In this document: positions 23,133 through 35,250 of the stretch, piece after piece
How positions within the stretch are numbered: the first letter of the stretch is position 1
How the letters are laid out: every line of letters begins with the position of its first letter
Origin: Morinoia aosen
Taxonomy: Eukaryota; Arthropoda; Malacostraca; Amphipoda; Talitridae
Reading direction: 5' to 3'
Length of the DNA stretch: 64,000 nt
NCBI GenBank assembly: GCA_030386875.1
Contig: CM059566.1
Location: 40,088,068 to 40,152,067 of the forward strand
The notes under the pieces: model-generated
What the model saw: only the letters and a program-made list of their open reading frames with translations
The model's database searches: none
What the model was told of the DNA's origin: nothing
Made by a program: the position numbers and the translations under genes

Positions 23133-24140
23133 TTCCAGACCGCAGCTCCGAAGCCTCCTCCTCCTGGGATCAACTTTGCCGCTTCACATGAATTCGAAAA
23201 TTCAGGGGACGATTTTGTACCCTCTTTTGGCCCTCCAGGATCGAGTTTTCCTGCAGCCAGAACCGGAAAAACAAATGAATTTGCCTCCGAGAAAAACAGT
23301 CGTCCAACTCAAGTAAGAACGGATCATTCAGTCTTCACTTCACAAAGTAACAACGGTTTTTTCCAAGATCAGCAATCCCAGCGACCGTTCCAAGATCAGC
23401 AATCCCAGCGTACGTTCCGAGATCAGCAATCCGAGCGACCGTTCCAAGATCAGCAATCCCAGCGACCGTTCCAAGATCAGCAATCCCAGCGTCCGTTCCA
23501 AGATCAAAGATCTCAGCGTCAGTTCCAAGATCAGCAATCTCAGTTTCTGTTCCAAGATCAACAATCCCAGCGTCCGTTCCAGGATCAACGATCTCAGCTT
23601 CTGTTCCAGGATCAGCAGCCCCCGATCTCTTCAAGAGATAGAACCCAGCACCAGCCGATTCAGGATCCCTTTAACAGAAATCGAAGTTTCATCCACGCTT
23701 TCGATCTCCCACCAGATTTCTTCAATCTCAATAACTTACCCGGCTCTGCTGCTACCCCTGAATCCCGGGAAAACCGCTTTGGGAACAATTTTAAGCCTGA
23801 AATAAAGTTTCCGGGCCCTGAGCTCAATCCTTCACAGCAGAAAGGTCGACAAAGACAAACTGGCGATGGCAGATTGACCAGAGACCAACATCTCTTCTCA
23901 GCGCCAGACGTACGATCGATTAGGTCCTCTATAACAGGTGGGTTCCGGCACCTTAAACCGAGCGGAAACAGCAATCAAGGGTTTTCAGATGCCGATACTT
24001 TTCCCGTTTATTCTTGGCCGCCTGGTCTTTTTGAAAGGTCTCTATGGCTCCTCAGAAGTCGGTCTGAGATAAGATACGTGTCCGGACGAGGGTGGCTTGA
24101 TTTCTTGAGATTTCCGCAGGCTGATATTAGCTATCAATAG
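23133..24140 (+). CDS. Secreted low-complexity protein, coding exon 2 (C-terminal part)
   Basis: Read in phase 0 from the acceptor, the frame stays open for 335 codons to TAG at 24138, giving a total of about 1218 residues. It begins FQTAAPKPPPPGINFAASHE, a proline-rich join that fits the style of exon 1. Residues about 960-1049 are ten 9-residue units of the type FQDQQSQRP. Then follow a polar region, a basic QQKGRQRQTG stretch and a more hydrophobic, W-containing tail (VYSWPPGLFERSLWLL). No cysteine occurs. An internal AACAG|GTGGGT at 23937 could end the exon earlier and replace the tail through a microexon at 24928. The chosen stop is the simplest model. A polyadenylation signal follows at 24537. 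Confidence 0.8.
   Translation, partial: FQTAAPKPPPPGINFAASHEFENSGDDFVPSFGPPGSSFPAARTGKTNEFASEKNSRPTQVRTDHSVFTSQSNNGFFQDQQSQRPFQDQQSQRTFRDQQSERPFQDQQSQRPFQDQQSQRPFQDQRSQRQFQDQQSQFLFQDQQSQRPFQDQRSQLLFQDQQPPISSRDRTQHQPIQDPFNRNRSFIHAFDLPPDFFNLNNLPGSAATPESRENRFGNNFKPEIKFPGPELNPSQQKGRQRQTGDGRLTRDQHLFSAPDVRSIRSSITGGFRHLKPSGNSNQGFSDADTFPVYSWPPGLFERSLWLLRSRSEIRYVSGRGWLDFLRFPQADISYQ
23361..23630 (+). repeat. Coding tandem repeat, 27-bp unit, 10 copies
   Basis: Ten units of 27 bp encode FQDQQSQRP and variants (FRDQQSERP, FQDQRSQRQ, FQDQQSQFL). Changes preserve the frame and mostly the F, D and Q positions. The minus-strand open frames over this stretch are shadows. Confidence 0.93.
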
Positions 24141-24536
24141 CAGTTAAGCTTCTTCTTTAGCTTTAACAGTGAAGAATTTTAGATTTACTTATCTAATTTA
24201 TCCTTCATTTTATAATGTTCTACACTTACCTTTGATTTCTAAATTCATTTTCACAGAATCTACATTTGCTTCGCATAGCAGCGTAAATTTGAATTTTTTC
24301 CAAAGACTCCATGTGGTTTGTAAAGAATTTTACATTGACTTTGGTAGAGTTATACATATTTTAAAATGGAACTGTTTTTGTTTCTATCAGAGTTTGAGTT
24401 AAGAACTTTGTAGTTATAAGTTGTTATGAAAATAAGGTGTTTCAAAATTATTAACCAAACTTGACTATTTTATATATTTTTTCGTTAATTTGTTATTTTA
24501 TTTTTCTTTTCTACTTGATGCGCCCTGAGGCAAGTA

Positions 24537-24542
24537 ATAAAA
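24537..24542 (+). promoter_or_regulatory. Candidate polyadenylation signal AATAAA
   Basis: This AATAAA lies about 400 bases after the stop at 24138-24140, in AT-rich presumed 3' UTR. Other AATAAA-like motifs occur further on, for example near 24808, so the real site is uncertain. Confidence 0.4.
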
Positions 24543-24927
24543 CTCATACTGAAGCTGTTAATTTTGCTCAACTTAGTAATGTTTCCCAAATTTTTGTTCA
24601 TAGCTTTAGAAACTTTAGCTGTTTGGTATACTTAACGCTAACTGGTTGCTTAATATTTTAAACGATCATCGTATGTTTTAATGGTAATTCTAACAACACA
24701 ATTATTTACTACAACTTGTTGTTCGTTGTTCATAAAAATGTTTGCTATATAAATCCACATTCATAATTTAACAAATCATAATTACATCACAAAATCTTAC
24801 ATTTACAATAAAAATGAAAATTATTTATAAATATTTGAAGTATAACTGCACGCCCTAAATAACATTGCACGAAATAAAAAAAATTATTTAATGTTGTAAA
24901 AAATAAATTGGCCCTGAAATATTGCAG

Positions 24928-24959
24928 GAAGCGCATCAACATCGGCAGACAACGTCCAG
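24928..24959 (+). CDS. Candidate 32-nt microexon (alternative 3' end of the gene)
   Basis: It is preceded by GAAATATTGCAG and followed by CAG|GTGAGT, a near-perfect donor. If the preceding exon stopped at 23937 (AACAG|GTGGGT), the join would keep an open frame reading GSASTSADNVQ and end in phase 0, like exon 1. Against it: the acceptor has a weak pyrimidine tract, and GTGAGT is part of a local tandem unit that repeats at about 25034. Confidence 0.25.
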
Positions 24960-25180
24960 GTGAGTAATTTTATAACTTCAAGTTTTATTTTAATTTTAAT
25001 TTTATACTAAAATTAAAATTAGTGTTATAAAAGTGAGTAATTTTATAACATCAAGTTTAATTTTAATTTTAATTTTGCACGAAGATTAAAATTGGTGTTA
25101 TAAAAGAGAGTAATTTTATAAATTCAAGTTTAATTTTAATTTTAATTTTGCGCTAAAGTTGAAATTGATGTTGTAAAAGT
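24959..25180. repeat. Tandem repeat, ~72-bp self-complementary unit, 3 copies
   Basis: Each unit runs GAGTAATTTTATAACWTCAAG, then TTTAATTTTAATTTTAATTTT, then the near inverse CTAAAATTAAAATTRGTGTT and ATAAAA. Each copy can fold into an AT-rich hairpin. Confidence 0.88.
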
Positions 25181-25435
25181 ACAAGTAAGTACTATTATAC
25201 CATCAAGATTAATTTTAGCTCAAACTAGTGCGTTATTTTAATAAAAACGATGTAATATAAGCGCGTTATTCATTAGCAATTGTAATTATTGCAGCTGTTG
25301 GAAATATCATGCACTTTTGTCCACCAGCTCGTCAATTAAATCTACTCCGTATATTCATGAGGACCTGGAAAAAAGGAAAACGTGTAAGAATTGAGTTAGA
25401 GACAACAATCAGAGAACAGCGTTTGGTATAACTAC
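25181..25435. other. Unassigned AT-rich spacer
   Basis: It contains an acceptor-like ATTATTGCAG at 25293 with 14 open codons before a stop. This could be a terminal exon only if the microexon model is right. Confidence 0.35.
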
Positions 25436-25720
25436 CACAAAATATCGGTGAGTTTAACACTGAGAGAATACCTTTAAATTCAATACTGTGAGAATATCGC
25501 CAAGAATAACAACCACAAAATATCGGGAAGTGTAACACTGAGAGAATACCTTTAAATTCAATATCGCGAGAATATCGCTAAGAATGACAATCAGAAAATA
25601 TCGTTAAGCATAGCACAAAGAAAATACTATTAAGTATAATACTACGACAATATCGTTATGTATAACAATCAGAAAATACCGTTAGTATGACAATCAAAGA
25701 AATAACTATATTAAAAAGTC
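25436..25720. repeat. Degenerate tandem repeat with CACTGAGAGAATACCTTTAAA
   Basis: A unit of about 90 bp at 25450-25570 is duplicated almost exactly (AATATCGGNRAGTNTAACACTG). Shorter decayed pieces such as AGAAAATAYCGTTA follow. Confidence 0.75.
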
Positions 25721-26772
25721 AGGAAAATCCGACAAATAAAACACTCACTGAATGGCACCGAATACGCCGACAAAAATACCGTGCAATACTGTATCTTAAT
25801 GAAAGAATTGTATAGATTGGTAGAATACTGGTAAAATCCATTGTTGGCCTTCATCCATTTATATGCAAAAACAACTTCTATGTAAATAATGTGGTAATCA
25901 AAAAATTAAAGGGTTTCTTAGTTCTATAGATATGAGAGTAAATTAAAAAAAACACAAGTCTCGGTTTGTATTTTTCTTCACATTTCATGCAGGAGGCTAT
26001 TTTTGTCATTTTCGTCTGGGATTCAACTCTTAGTTGGTACAGGTGGCACAAATGGTTCAAGGGGGACAGACGGCATTGGGGGTATAAAAAGTGCAGGTGG
26101 GGCAGGTGCAACAAATGGTGTAGAACTGTAGATGGTACAGGTGGTGTTTTTCCCTATTAGCCAGTTTGGTCGTGAGTCTTCTTTTATTTTTCTTTTCCAT
26201 TTGTTTTCAAAAAGCTTCATTTTAGTATGACTCTGTTCTTCTGCTTCGCTTTACACCAGTTGAGAAATCTTCGCTTTATTAAATATTGGTTTGTTAATAA
26301 ATGTAAACCTTCATATTTCAATATACAGCCTAGTGAAGAAGTGTAAAACTCTAAAAATACACCGGTGATGTGATTGCGTGGTGTCCACAGTGCTTGATCT
26401 GGGGATAACAGCCGTCGGAATTTTCACCTTTCGGTTGCATTTCTTTTTTCTTCTGTATAGGGAAAATTCCTTACTGAGTAAAGTGTTAGGTAGCCGTGTA
26501 ACATATAAGTAACGACCCGAGAAAAAGTAATAAAAAATCCTCTGATTTTTTGAAAAATGTAGAATATCTTGGATATGAAAATCCGCTAAGCATAACAACC
26601 ACGAAGATTTACAACCATTAACTCTTTTTATTGGTGTAGGCAATAACGAAAATTGTGATTTTTTTGCATCGTAATTATCAGTTCAAAAAATAAATGAATG
26701 AGGGCGGATAGAAAAGCGCATCAGATATACTCTCGATAAGTGTAGCATTGCCGGAAAAAATGTGAGAAAAAT
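25721..26772. other. No gene seen
   Basis: The stretch 26035-26150 is G/T-rich with GGTACAGGTGG-like repeats. The rest is unique and AT-rich. Confidence 0.5.
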
Positions 26773-29480
26773 CACAACGACAGCAACTAACACGAAGTGA
26801 ACAGAGAACATAAACAGTGCAAAACAGAAAACATAAACAGAAAATAAAAACACAACAACAGCAACTAACACGAAGTGAACAGAGAACATAAACAGTGCAA
26901 AACAGAAAACATAAACAGAAAATAAAAACACAACAACAGCAACTAACACGAAGTGAACAGAGAACATAAACAGTGCAAAACAGAAAACATAAACAGAAAA
27001 TAAAAACACAACAACAGCAACTAACACGAAGTGAACAGAGAACATAAACAGTGCAAAACAGAAAACATAAACAGAAAATAAAAACACAACAACAGCAACT
27101 AACACGAAGTGAACAGAGAACATAAACAGTGCAAAACAGAAAACATAAACAGAAAATAAAAACACAACAACAGCAACTAACACGAAGTGAACAGAGAACA
27201 TAAACAGTGCAAAACAGAAAACATACACAGAAAATAAAAACACAACAACAGCAACTAACACGAAGTGAACAGAGAACATAAACAGTGCAAAACAGAAAAC
27301 ATAAACAGAAAATAAAAACACAACAACAGCAACTAAAACGAAGTGAACAGAGAACATAAACAGTGCAAAACAGAAAACATAAACAGAAAATAAAAACACA
27401 ACAACAGCAACTAACACGAAGTGAACAGAGAACATAAACAGTGCAAAACAGAAAACATAAACAGAAAATAAAAACACAACAACAGCAACTAACACGAAGT
27501 GAACAGAGAACATAAACAGTGCAAAACAGAAAACATAAACAGAAAATAAAAACACAACAACAGCAACTAACACGAAGTGAACAGAGAACATAAACAGTGC
27601 AAAACAGAAAACATAAACAGAAAATAAAAACACAACAACAGCAACTAACACGAAGTGAACAGAGAACATAAACAGTGCAAAACAGAAAACATAAACAGAA
27701 AATAAAAACACAACAACAGCAATCAACACGAAGTGAACAGAGAACATAAACAGTGCAAAACAGAAAACATAAACAGAAAATAAAAACACAACAACAGCAA
27801 CTAACACGAAGTGAACAGAGAACATAAACAGTGCAAAACAGAAAACATAAACAGAAAATAAAAACACAACAACAGCAACTAACACGAAGTGAACAGAGAA
27901 CATAAACAGTGCAAAACAGAAAACATAAACAGAAAATAAAAACACAACAACAGCAACTAACACGAAGTGAACAGAGAATATAAACAGTGCAAAACAGAAA
28001 ACATAAACAGAAAATAAAAACACAACAACAGCAACTAACACGAAGTGAACAGAGAACATAAACAGTGCAAAACAGAAAACATAAACAGAAAATAAAAACA
28101 CAACAACAGCAACTAACACGAAGTGAACAGAGAACATAAACAGTGCAAAACAGAAAACATAAACAGAAAATAAAAACACAACAACAGCAACTAACACGAA
28201 GTGAACAGAGAACATAAACAGTGCAAAACAGAAAACATAAACAGAAAATAAAAATACAACAACAGCAATCAACACGAAGTGAACAGAGAACATGAACAGT
28301 GCAAAACAGAAAACATAAACAGAAAATAAAAACACAACAACAGCAACTAACACGAAGTGAACAGAGAACTTAAACAGTGCAAAACAGAAAACATAAACAG
28401 AAAATAAAAACACAACAACAGTAACTAACACGAAGTAAACAGAGAACATAAACAGTGCAAAACAGAAAACATAAACAGAAAATAAAAACACAACAACAGC
28501 AACTAACACGAAGTGAACAGAGAACATAAACAGTGCAAAACAGAAAACATACACAGAAAATAAAAACACAACAACAGCAACTAACACGAAGTGAACAGAG
28601 AACATAAACAGTGCAAAACAGAAAACATAAACAGAAAATAAAAACACAACAACAGCAATCAACACGAAGTGAACAGAGAACATAAACAGTGCAAAACAGA
28701 AAACATAAACAGAAAATAAAAACACAACAACAGCAATCAACACGAAGTGAACAGAGAACATAAACAGTGCAAAACAGAAAACATAAACAGAAAATAAAAA
28801 CACAACAACAGCAACTAACACGAAGTGAACAGAGAACATAAACAGTGCAAAACAGAAAACATTAACAGAAAATAAAAACACAACAACAGCAACTAACACG
28901 AAGTGAACAGAGAACATAAACAGTGCAAAACAGAAAACATAAACAGAAAATAAAAACACAACAACAGCAACTAACACGAAGTGAACAGAGAACATAAACA
29001 GTGCAAAACAGAAAACATAAACAGAAAATAAAAACACAACAACAGCAAATAACACGAAGTGAGCAGAGAACATAAACAGTGCAAAACAGAAAACATACAC
29101 AGAAAATAAAAACACAACAACAGCAACTAACACGAAGTGAACAGAGAACATAAACAGTGCAAAACAGAAAACATAAACAGAAAATAAAAACACAACAACA
29201 GCAACTAACACGAAGTGAACAGAGAACATAAACAGTGCAAAACAGAAAACATAAACAGAAAATAAAAACACAACAACAGCAATCAACACGAAGTGAACAG
29301 AGAACATAAACAGTGCAAAACAGAAAACATAAACAGAAAATAAAAACACAACAACAGCAACTAACACGAAGTGAACAGAGAACATAAACAGTGCAAAACA
29401 GAAAACATAAACAGAAAATAAAAACACAACAACAGCAACTAACACGAAGTGAACAGAGAACATAAACAGTGCAAAACATA
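26773..29480. repeat. Satellite-like array, 78-bp unit, ~35 copies
   Basis: The unit includes GCAACTAACACGAAGTGAAC, AGAGAACATAAACAGTGC, AAAACAGAAAACATAAAC and AGAAAATAAAAACACAAC. The period is exactly 78 bp (for example 26791 and 26869), and most copies are identical. Variants such as AATCAAC for AACTAAC and TACACAG for TAAACAG recur in separate copies. Because 78 is 26 codons and the minus strand lacks stops, it yields a 972-codon frame reading as a hydrophobic 26-residue repeat. That frame is an artefact: no coding-type variation is visible. Confidence 0.97.
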
Positions 29481-29660
29481 AATGAAGTGTAACTGAAAGT
29501 TGATGAATAAAATTATCGTAGAAACAGGAACAAATGAGCAAAAAATATAACAATAAAAACATAACAACTACAACAACTAACGCGAAGTGGCGGCAAAACA
29601 TAAATGAAGAAAAACTGGAAGTTGAAGGAAAAAGTTATCGTGGAAATGCTCAGGCAGAGC
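29481..29660. repeat. Diverged duplicated flank of the 78-bp array
   Basis: GCAAAACATAAATGAAG, then a CTGRAAGTTGAWGRA stretch and TTATCGTRGAAA, occurs at 29470-29525 and again at 29592-29647, about 122 bp apart. AACAACTAACGCGAAGTGGC between them is a decayed piece of the satellite unit. Confidence 0.75.
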
Positions 29661-30129
29661 TCGTTCCCGCCGCTCTCTTTGTGTTCTCTTGCATAATCAG
29701 AAGCGAGATCACAGATTAATGCATCTTTTAAGTCCATTTTACATCTTTTGTGTCGGAATCCAATCAATGAATCCCTAGGTAATCTGATTTTAATTAATCC
29801 GAAGTGAGTTAATCAAAATGTAATTCAACGAAACCGATGAAATGGAACGATATTTTCCATCGTTGAATAAATAAAAGTCTGAAGCATCGGGATTTGAATA
29901 ATCAATTTTATTTAATGTGACAGTATCTCCTGAGAATATTATGAAGTAATTTAGGTGAGGGTAATTTGGTTTAACTCTATGCGTCACGTTTCACTACATA
30001 TTTATTTTCTTAGTCTTTGATCTCGTGCTTCAGAAAAGTGTGGAGTAACTTCACTTGTATTATTCGAAACAACCAACTGACAAGCGTTTATTTGACTGAC
30101 TGACTTCCCATCTTATTTGTATTATTCAA
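29661..30129. other. Unassigned sequence
   Basis: Nothing recognised. Confidence 0.5.
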
Positions 30130-30495
30130 TAAAACTCATTCATTAAAATAAAACCAATTTGTTACAATAAAACTAATTAATTACAATTAAACAAATTTAT
30201 AACATTAAAACCTATTTATTACAATAAAACCATTTTAGACATTAAAATCAATTTATTACATTGAAACTAATTTATAACATTCACATCAATTTATTACATC
30301 AAAGTCAATTAATTACAATAAAAATAATTTATTTCAGTTAAAATAATTTATTACATTAAAACAAATTTATTACATTAAAACCATTTTATAAATTAAAATC
30401 AATTTATTACACCGAAACCATTTATTACATTAAAACCAATTTATTACACCGAAACCATTTATTACATTGAAACCAATTTATTACAATAAAACCAA
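30130..30495. repeat. AT-rich tandem repeat, 20-21-bp unit, ~17 copies
   Basis: The unit is ATTAAAACCAATTTATTAC with many substitutions. It shares AAACCAATTT with the array at 3327-4012, which may be chance in AT-rich sequence. Confidence 0.9.
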
Positions 30496-32296
30496 GTAAC
30501 AAGCATTGAAGGAGCCAATCATTTAAAATTAATTTTATCCGAAGTAAGAAGAGACACTAGTTAACCTGCTTGCAATTCCCATAATTCCCATACGCCAAGA
30601 AGTGATGCCGTAAAAGTTCATTTTACGATGAAATTTTGGCAGCTCACTTTCCAGCCACAGTTGTCAGATCGGCCTTTTTTCTCATCTAATATTTCAAATT
30701 TAGCTTTCTTCTTATAAAATTTGGCCACCAAGCTCATCCGGATTTGACAGCCTTGCTCAATGGTCCATATGAAGAATTCTTTTACCGAAAGTTGGTTACA
30801 TTGGAAAATTTTGCCCGTGAATGAAGTCACTTTGACATATACAATCATTTTCAATAATTCTTTCACATTTTATATAGCTCTAATAACACATCAAGGAATG
30901 CAAATGTCAATTTTCGGTCAAGATTTTGGCTGGATTTTTTTTGTGCTTTTGTCAGAGGTCAAATATTTATTTCGCATAATTTTTTTTTTTTTTTCTTCGT
31001 CGCCGTTAATATCGAACGCTTTTCAATATTTGTTGAGCACGGTAATATAATTTTATGCTCTCGTTCATTACATACAATATCGAAAAAATCTCGATGCAAA
31101 TTATGTACGGTAATAACTTTTTATATCGTCGCTGATCAATCAAATATCAAACTTTTGTCAGTCTTTTTCTGTATATTATGAACATTCTAGGAAAAACTTT
31201 TGCCCAAAATGAGTGAACAGCTGTGTGAGTTTTTTCCAATGGAATTTCGCGAGTGAGTTCACTGATAATGGAGGAAGATTTTACAATATTAACATTAAAT
31301 TTTATTGAAACTAATTCTAATGTGAAAAAATTGAAACTCTTATAAATAAACATGCAATCTAAATTTACTCTATCAACTAATTTTATACATGAGAAGTAAA
31401 AAAAAACTAGGTCTGTTTAACATCGACTAGAAATGATAATGTACTCCTGGGAGTATTCTACAAAGAAACCGTAATTGGAGAGGAGTTCATAATTCTGACA
31501 AAAATATATATTGCTCTCAGTTCAGTAACTTTCAAAATCAAAATAAAAAAAAGAAGTATAAAACTGTCAAAAACTATTCGAATAAGTGCAATAAAATAGG
31601 AGCCAATTTCATTTATGGGCCTCATTCATCCCACTTCCGCATGAAGCCCAAGCTGCCTGAGTGGAAAGTCTCATTGAGGTCATATCGGTTTTATTTGTCT
31701 CGGAAGTAAAATTTGTGGCACGAAAGTCGGGCAGCGGCGCCAGCGTAATCTTTTCCAGCACATTGCACCGGGCTCGTTGGTGTCTTCTGCGTCCTGGACT
31801 AGCGCGCGTCTGAAATGTGGTAACAGAAAACCGTGGATTTTTATCAGATTCGAGCGCATGGCGGCTTGTGGCTGGAAATTAACAGCATCGTGCCAAGGAA
31901 ACGAGAATTTGCAACTTTGTATTTGCAGTGACACGGTTTTCATAGATGTGTAATTTGAGACACATTAGCACGAATTATGATTTCCGTCAGAACTAAGCAC
32001 GGTATTGACAGTTCGTCTCTCGTTGGTCGTGCCATGCTCGATCAAATGTAGGTTTACCCTGATTCATTGTCTAGGATAAGTTGGAAAGAACAACTGGATC
32101 CAAAATAGTGTACAACCCAGTAAATTCGGATTTGTTCTAGGCTGACCTAGCATCCATATTGATAATAACACTGAAATTACGAGTTGTTCGAAATATTTAA
32201 CTTAATATTTATTAAACTTGACACTCCTGAAATACATCAACACGTTAGTACTGATTTTTTATTGGATTTTTAATTTGGCCGGAGTGCTGTATCCGT
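30496..32296. other. No gene seen
   Basis: About 1.8 kb of mostly unique AT-rich sequence. The stretch 31620-31940 is less AT-rich, but its 87-codon minus frame shows no domain or splice support. Confidence 0.5.
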
Positions 32297-32565
32297 TACT
32301 TTTGTCTACGAATCGTTGAGCTCTCGCTTTGTACCTTTAAAATACCATAGCATTACTTGTGTTTACGCTTCGTTGAGCTCTCGCACTGTACCATTAAAAT
32401 ACCATATCATTACTTTTGCCTATGAACCGTTGAGCTCTCGCTTTGTACCATTAAAATACAATTTCATTACTTTTGTTTACAATTCGTTGAGCTCTTGCAT
32501 CATTTCATTAAAGTACCATAACCATTACTTATGCTCACGCTTCGTTGAGCTCTCACTTGAGTCAC
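32297..32565. repeat. Tandem repeat, ~56-bp unit, 5 copies
   Basis: Each copy has CGTTGAGCTCTCGCTTTGTA, CCATTAAAATACCAT and CATTACTTTTGTYTACG. The 91-codon plus frame here is the translated repeat. Confidence 0.9.
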
Positions 32566-33631
32566 AGCGCGTAAGTGGAGAGATCATCTGATTAACTGTG
32601 ATTAATTCCATGCTGTTTGTTTGTTCCACACTCACTCCGAGACAGTTAGACTTAATTGAAACTCGTGCGCTTTCTTTACATTAATTGGACGATTTTGCTA
32701 ATTAATCAATAGCAGGTGTAGGTGTTAGTCGCTTGCGTTAGATTATCACGAATTGTGATTGGCTCGAAGGCAATACCGTTTGCCTGATGACTGATTTTAT
32801 CGTTTTGATGTGGTACGGTTTAATTGATTGTTATATTTAGGAGTTAGGGCTTAATTTTCTTATCACTCCACATGTGACAGCCTGCTTCCGTAGACTTTCA
32901 TCAATTAATTTCCGAGCATAATTAATTTTCGTTGTTGCTTCTTGCAATCAACATGCAGCTACTCTTAAATTAATTCCTCGTTTCTTCAGTCGACAAAATA
33001 CAAATTAAAATGAGCCTATCATTGATTGCTCAGTGTTTGGTTCAGCAAAATTAATATCACAGTTATTGAATTACCGTAGCATATTGATCCTATCATGATG
33101 ATTTTTTTTCAGAAAATTGCGCTGGCTCTAATCACTTGTTGCATTGCTCCTCGAAGTTAGTGCACGATTTAATTTGATGATCATGCCACCCAAATGTTTT
33201 AAAATATTTTATGCCTGTATGAACAGAGTTTGTCAGAGCCGAAATGACATTTACTGTCATAGAAAATTCTTAAAAAGCAATTTTATAACAGTAATTTAAA
33301 ACTAATAAAAAAAGCGTCAGAAAGTAGAGCCAGAAATATATTATTTTCCATCTCAATAACCATCAAAAAAAGGTGCTATCGAATGTTTGGAGAAAAAGGT
33401 GAATATATGTGCTTCCTTATCGCCTCACGGAACCGTTACCTGAGGGAAACCCATAAAATCAGCACGCCAGTAAGCATCTTTTTCGAGACGGATGCATTCG
33501 AATCGACTCCGATTTCTGCTGCAGGATCTCTATTGAGTGCAACTGCGGGAACGCTGAGTCGGCGCTTGAATTTGACGATGTCTTTGGAAACTGATTGTCG
33601 GAGGTCTTTGTGTGCACAGGGTTTTACTGGA
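32566..33631. other. No gene seen
   Basis: Unique AT-rich sequence. The open frame starting at 33383 runs into the 17-bp array; its first 80 codons show no recognisable domain. Confidence 0.5.
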
Positions 33632-35250
33632 TTTTCATCCAGAGTGGATTTTCATCCGGAGTGGATTTTCATCCGGAGTGGATTTTCAACCAGAGTGGAT
33701 TTTCATCCAGAGTGGATTTTCATACAGAGTGGATTTTCATACAGAGTGGATTTTCATACAGAGTGGATTTTCATACAGAGTGGATTTTCATACGGAGTAA
33801 ATTTTCATACCGAGTGGATTTTCATCCAGAGTGGATTTTCATACCGAGTGGATTTTTATACAAAGTGGATTTTCATACAGAGTGGATTTTCATACCGAGT
33901 CGATTTTCATACCGAGTGGATTTTCATACAGAGTGGATTTTCATCCAGAGTGGATTTTCATCCAGGGTGGATTTTCATCCAGAGTGGATTTTCTTCATCC
34001 AGGGTGGATTTTCATACCGAGTGGATTTTCATCCCGAGTGGATTTTCATACGGAGTGGATTTTCATACAGAGTGGATTTTTATACAGAGTGGATTTTCAT
34101 ACAGAGTGGATTTTCATACCGAGTGGATTTTCATACAGAGTGGATTTTCATCCAGAGTGGATTTTCATACCGAGTAGGTTTTCATCCAGAGTTGATTTTC
34201 ATCCAGAGTGGATTTTCATCCAGAGTGGATTTTCATACCGAGTGGATTTTCATCCCGAGTGGATTTTCATACCGAGTGGATTTTCATCCAGAGTGGATTT
34301 TCATCCAGAGTGGATTTTCATACCGAGTGGATTTTCATCCAGAGTGGATTTTCATCCAGAGTGGATTTTCATACCGAGTGGATTTTCATACAGAGTGGAT
34401 TTTCATACAGAGTGGATTTTCATCCAGAGTGGATTTTCATCCAGAGTGGATTTTCATACCGAGTGGATTTTCATACAGAGTGAATTTTCATACAGAGTGG
34501 ATTTTCATACCGAGTGGATTTTCATACAGAGTGAATTTTCATACAGAGTGGATTTTCATCCAGAGTGGATTTTCATACCGAGTGGATTTTCATACCGAGT
34601 GGATTTTCATCCAGAGTGGATTTTCATCCAGAGTGGATTTTCATACCGAGTGGATTTTCATCCAGAGTGGATTTTCATCCAGAGTGGATTTTCATACCGA
34701 GTGGATTTTCATACAGAGTGGATTTTCATACAGAGTGGATTTTCATCCAGAGTGGATTTTCATACCGAGTGGATTTTCATACAGAGTGAATTTTCATACA
34801 GAGTGGGTTTTCATACCGAGTGGATTTTCATCCACAGTGGATTTTCCTCCAGAGTGGATTTTCATACAGAGTGGATTTTCATACGGAGTGGATTTTCATA
34901 CAGAGTGGATTTTCATACAGAGTGGATTTTCATCCAGAGTGGATTTTCATACAGAGTGGATTTTCATACAGAGTGGATTTTCATACAGAGTGGATTTTCA
35001 TACAGAGTGGATTTTCATACAGAGTGGATTTTCATACAGAGTGGATTTTCATACAGAGTGGATTTTCATCCAGAGTGGATTTTCATACAGAGTGGATTTT
35101 CATACAGAGTGGATTTTCATACAGAGTGGATTTTCATCCAGAGTGGATTTTCATACAGAGTGGATTTTCATACAGAGTGGATTTTCATACAGAGTGGATT
35201 TTCATACAGAGTGGATTTTCATCCAGAGTGGATTTTTATCCATAAAATTC
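33632..35250. repeat. Minisatellite, 17-bp unit, ~95 copies
   Basis: The unit is GAGTGGATTTTCATACA, with ATCCA and ATACC variants. Since 17 is not a multiple of 3 and no frame of the unit has a plus-strand stop, all three plus frames stay open and encode the same 17-residue repeat (SGFSYRVDFHTEWIFIQ). This explains overlapping frames of 558, 487 and 264 codons; none should be treated as a gene. Confidence 0.97.

Noticed and set aside
26683-29601. 972-codon minus-strand open frame rich in V, F and L
   Set aside because: It is the 78-bp satellite read in a stop-free frame. Units differ without codon-type bias, and the frame has no splice or promoter context.
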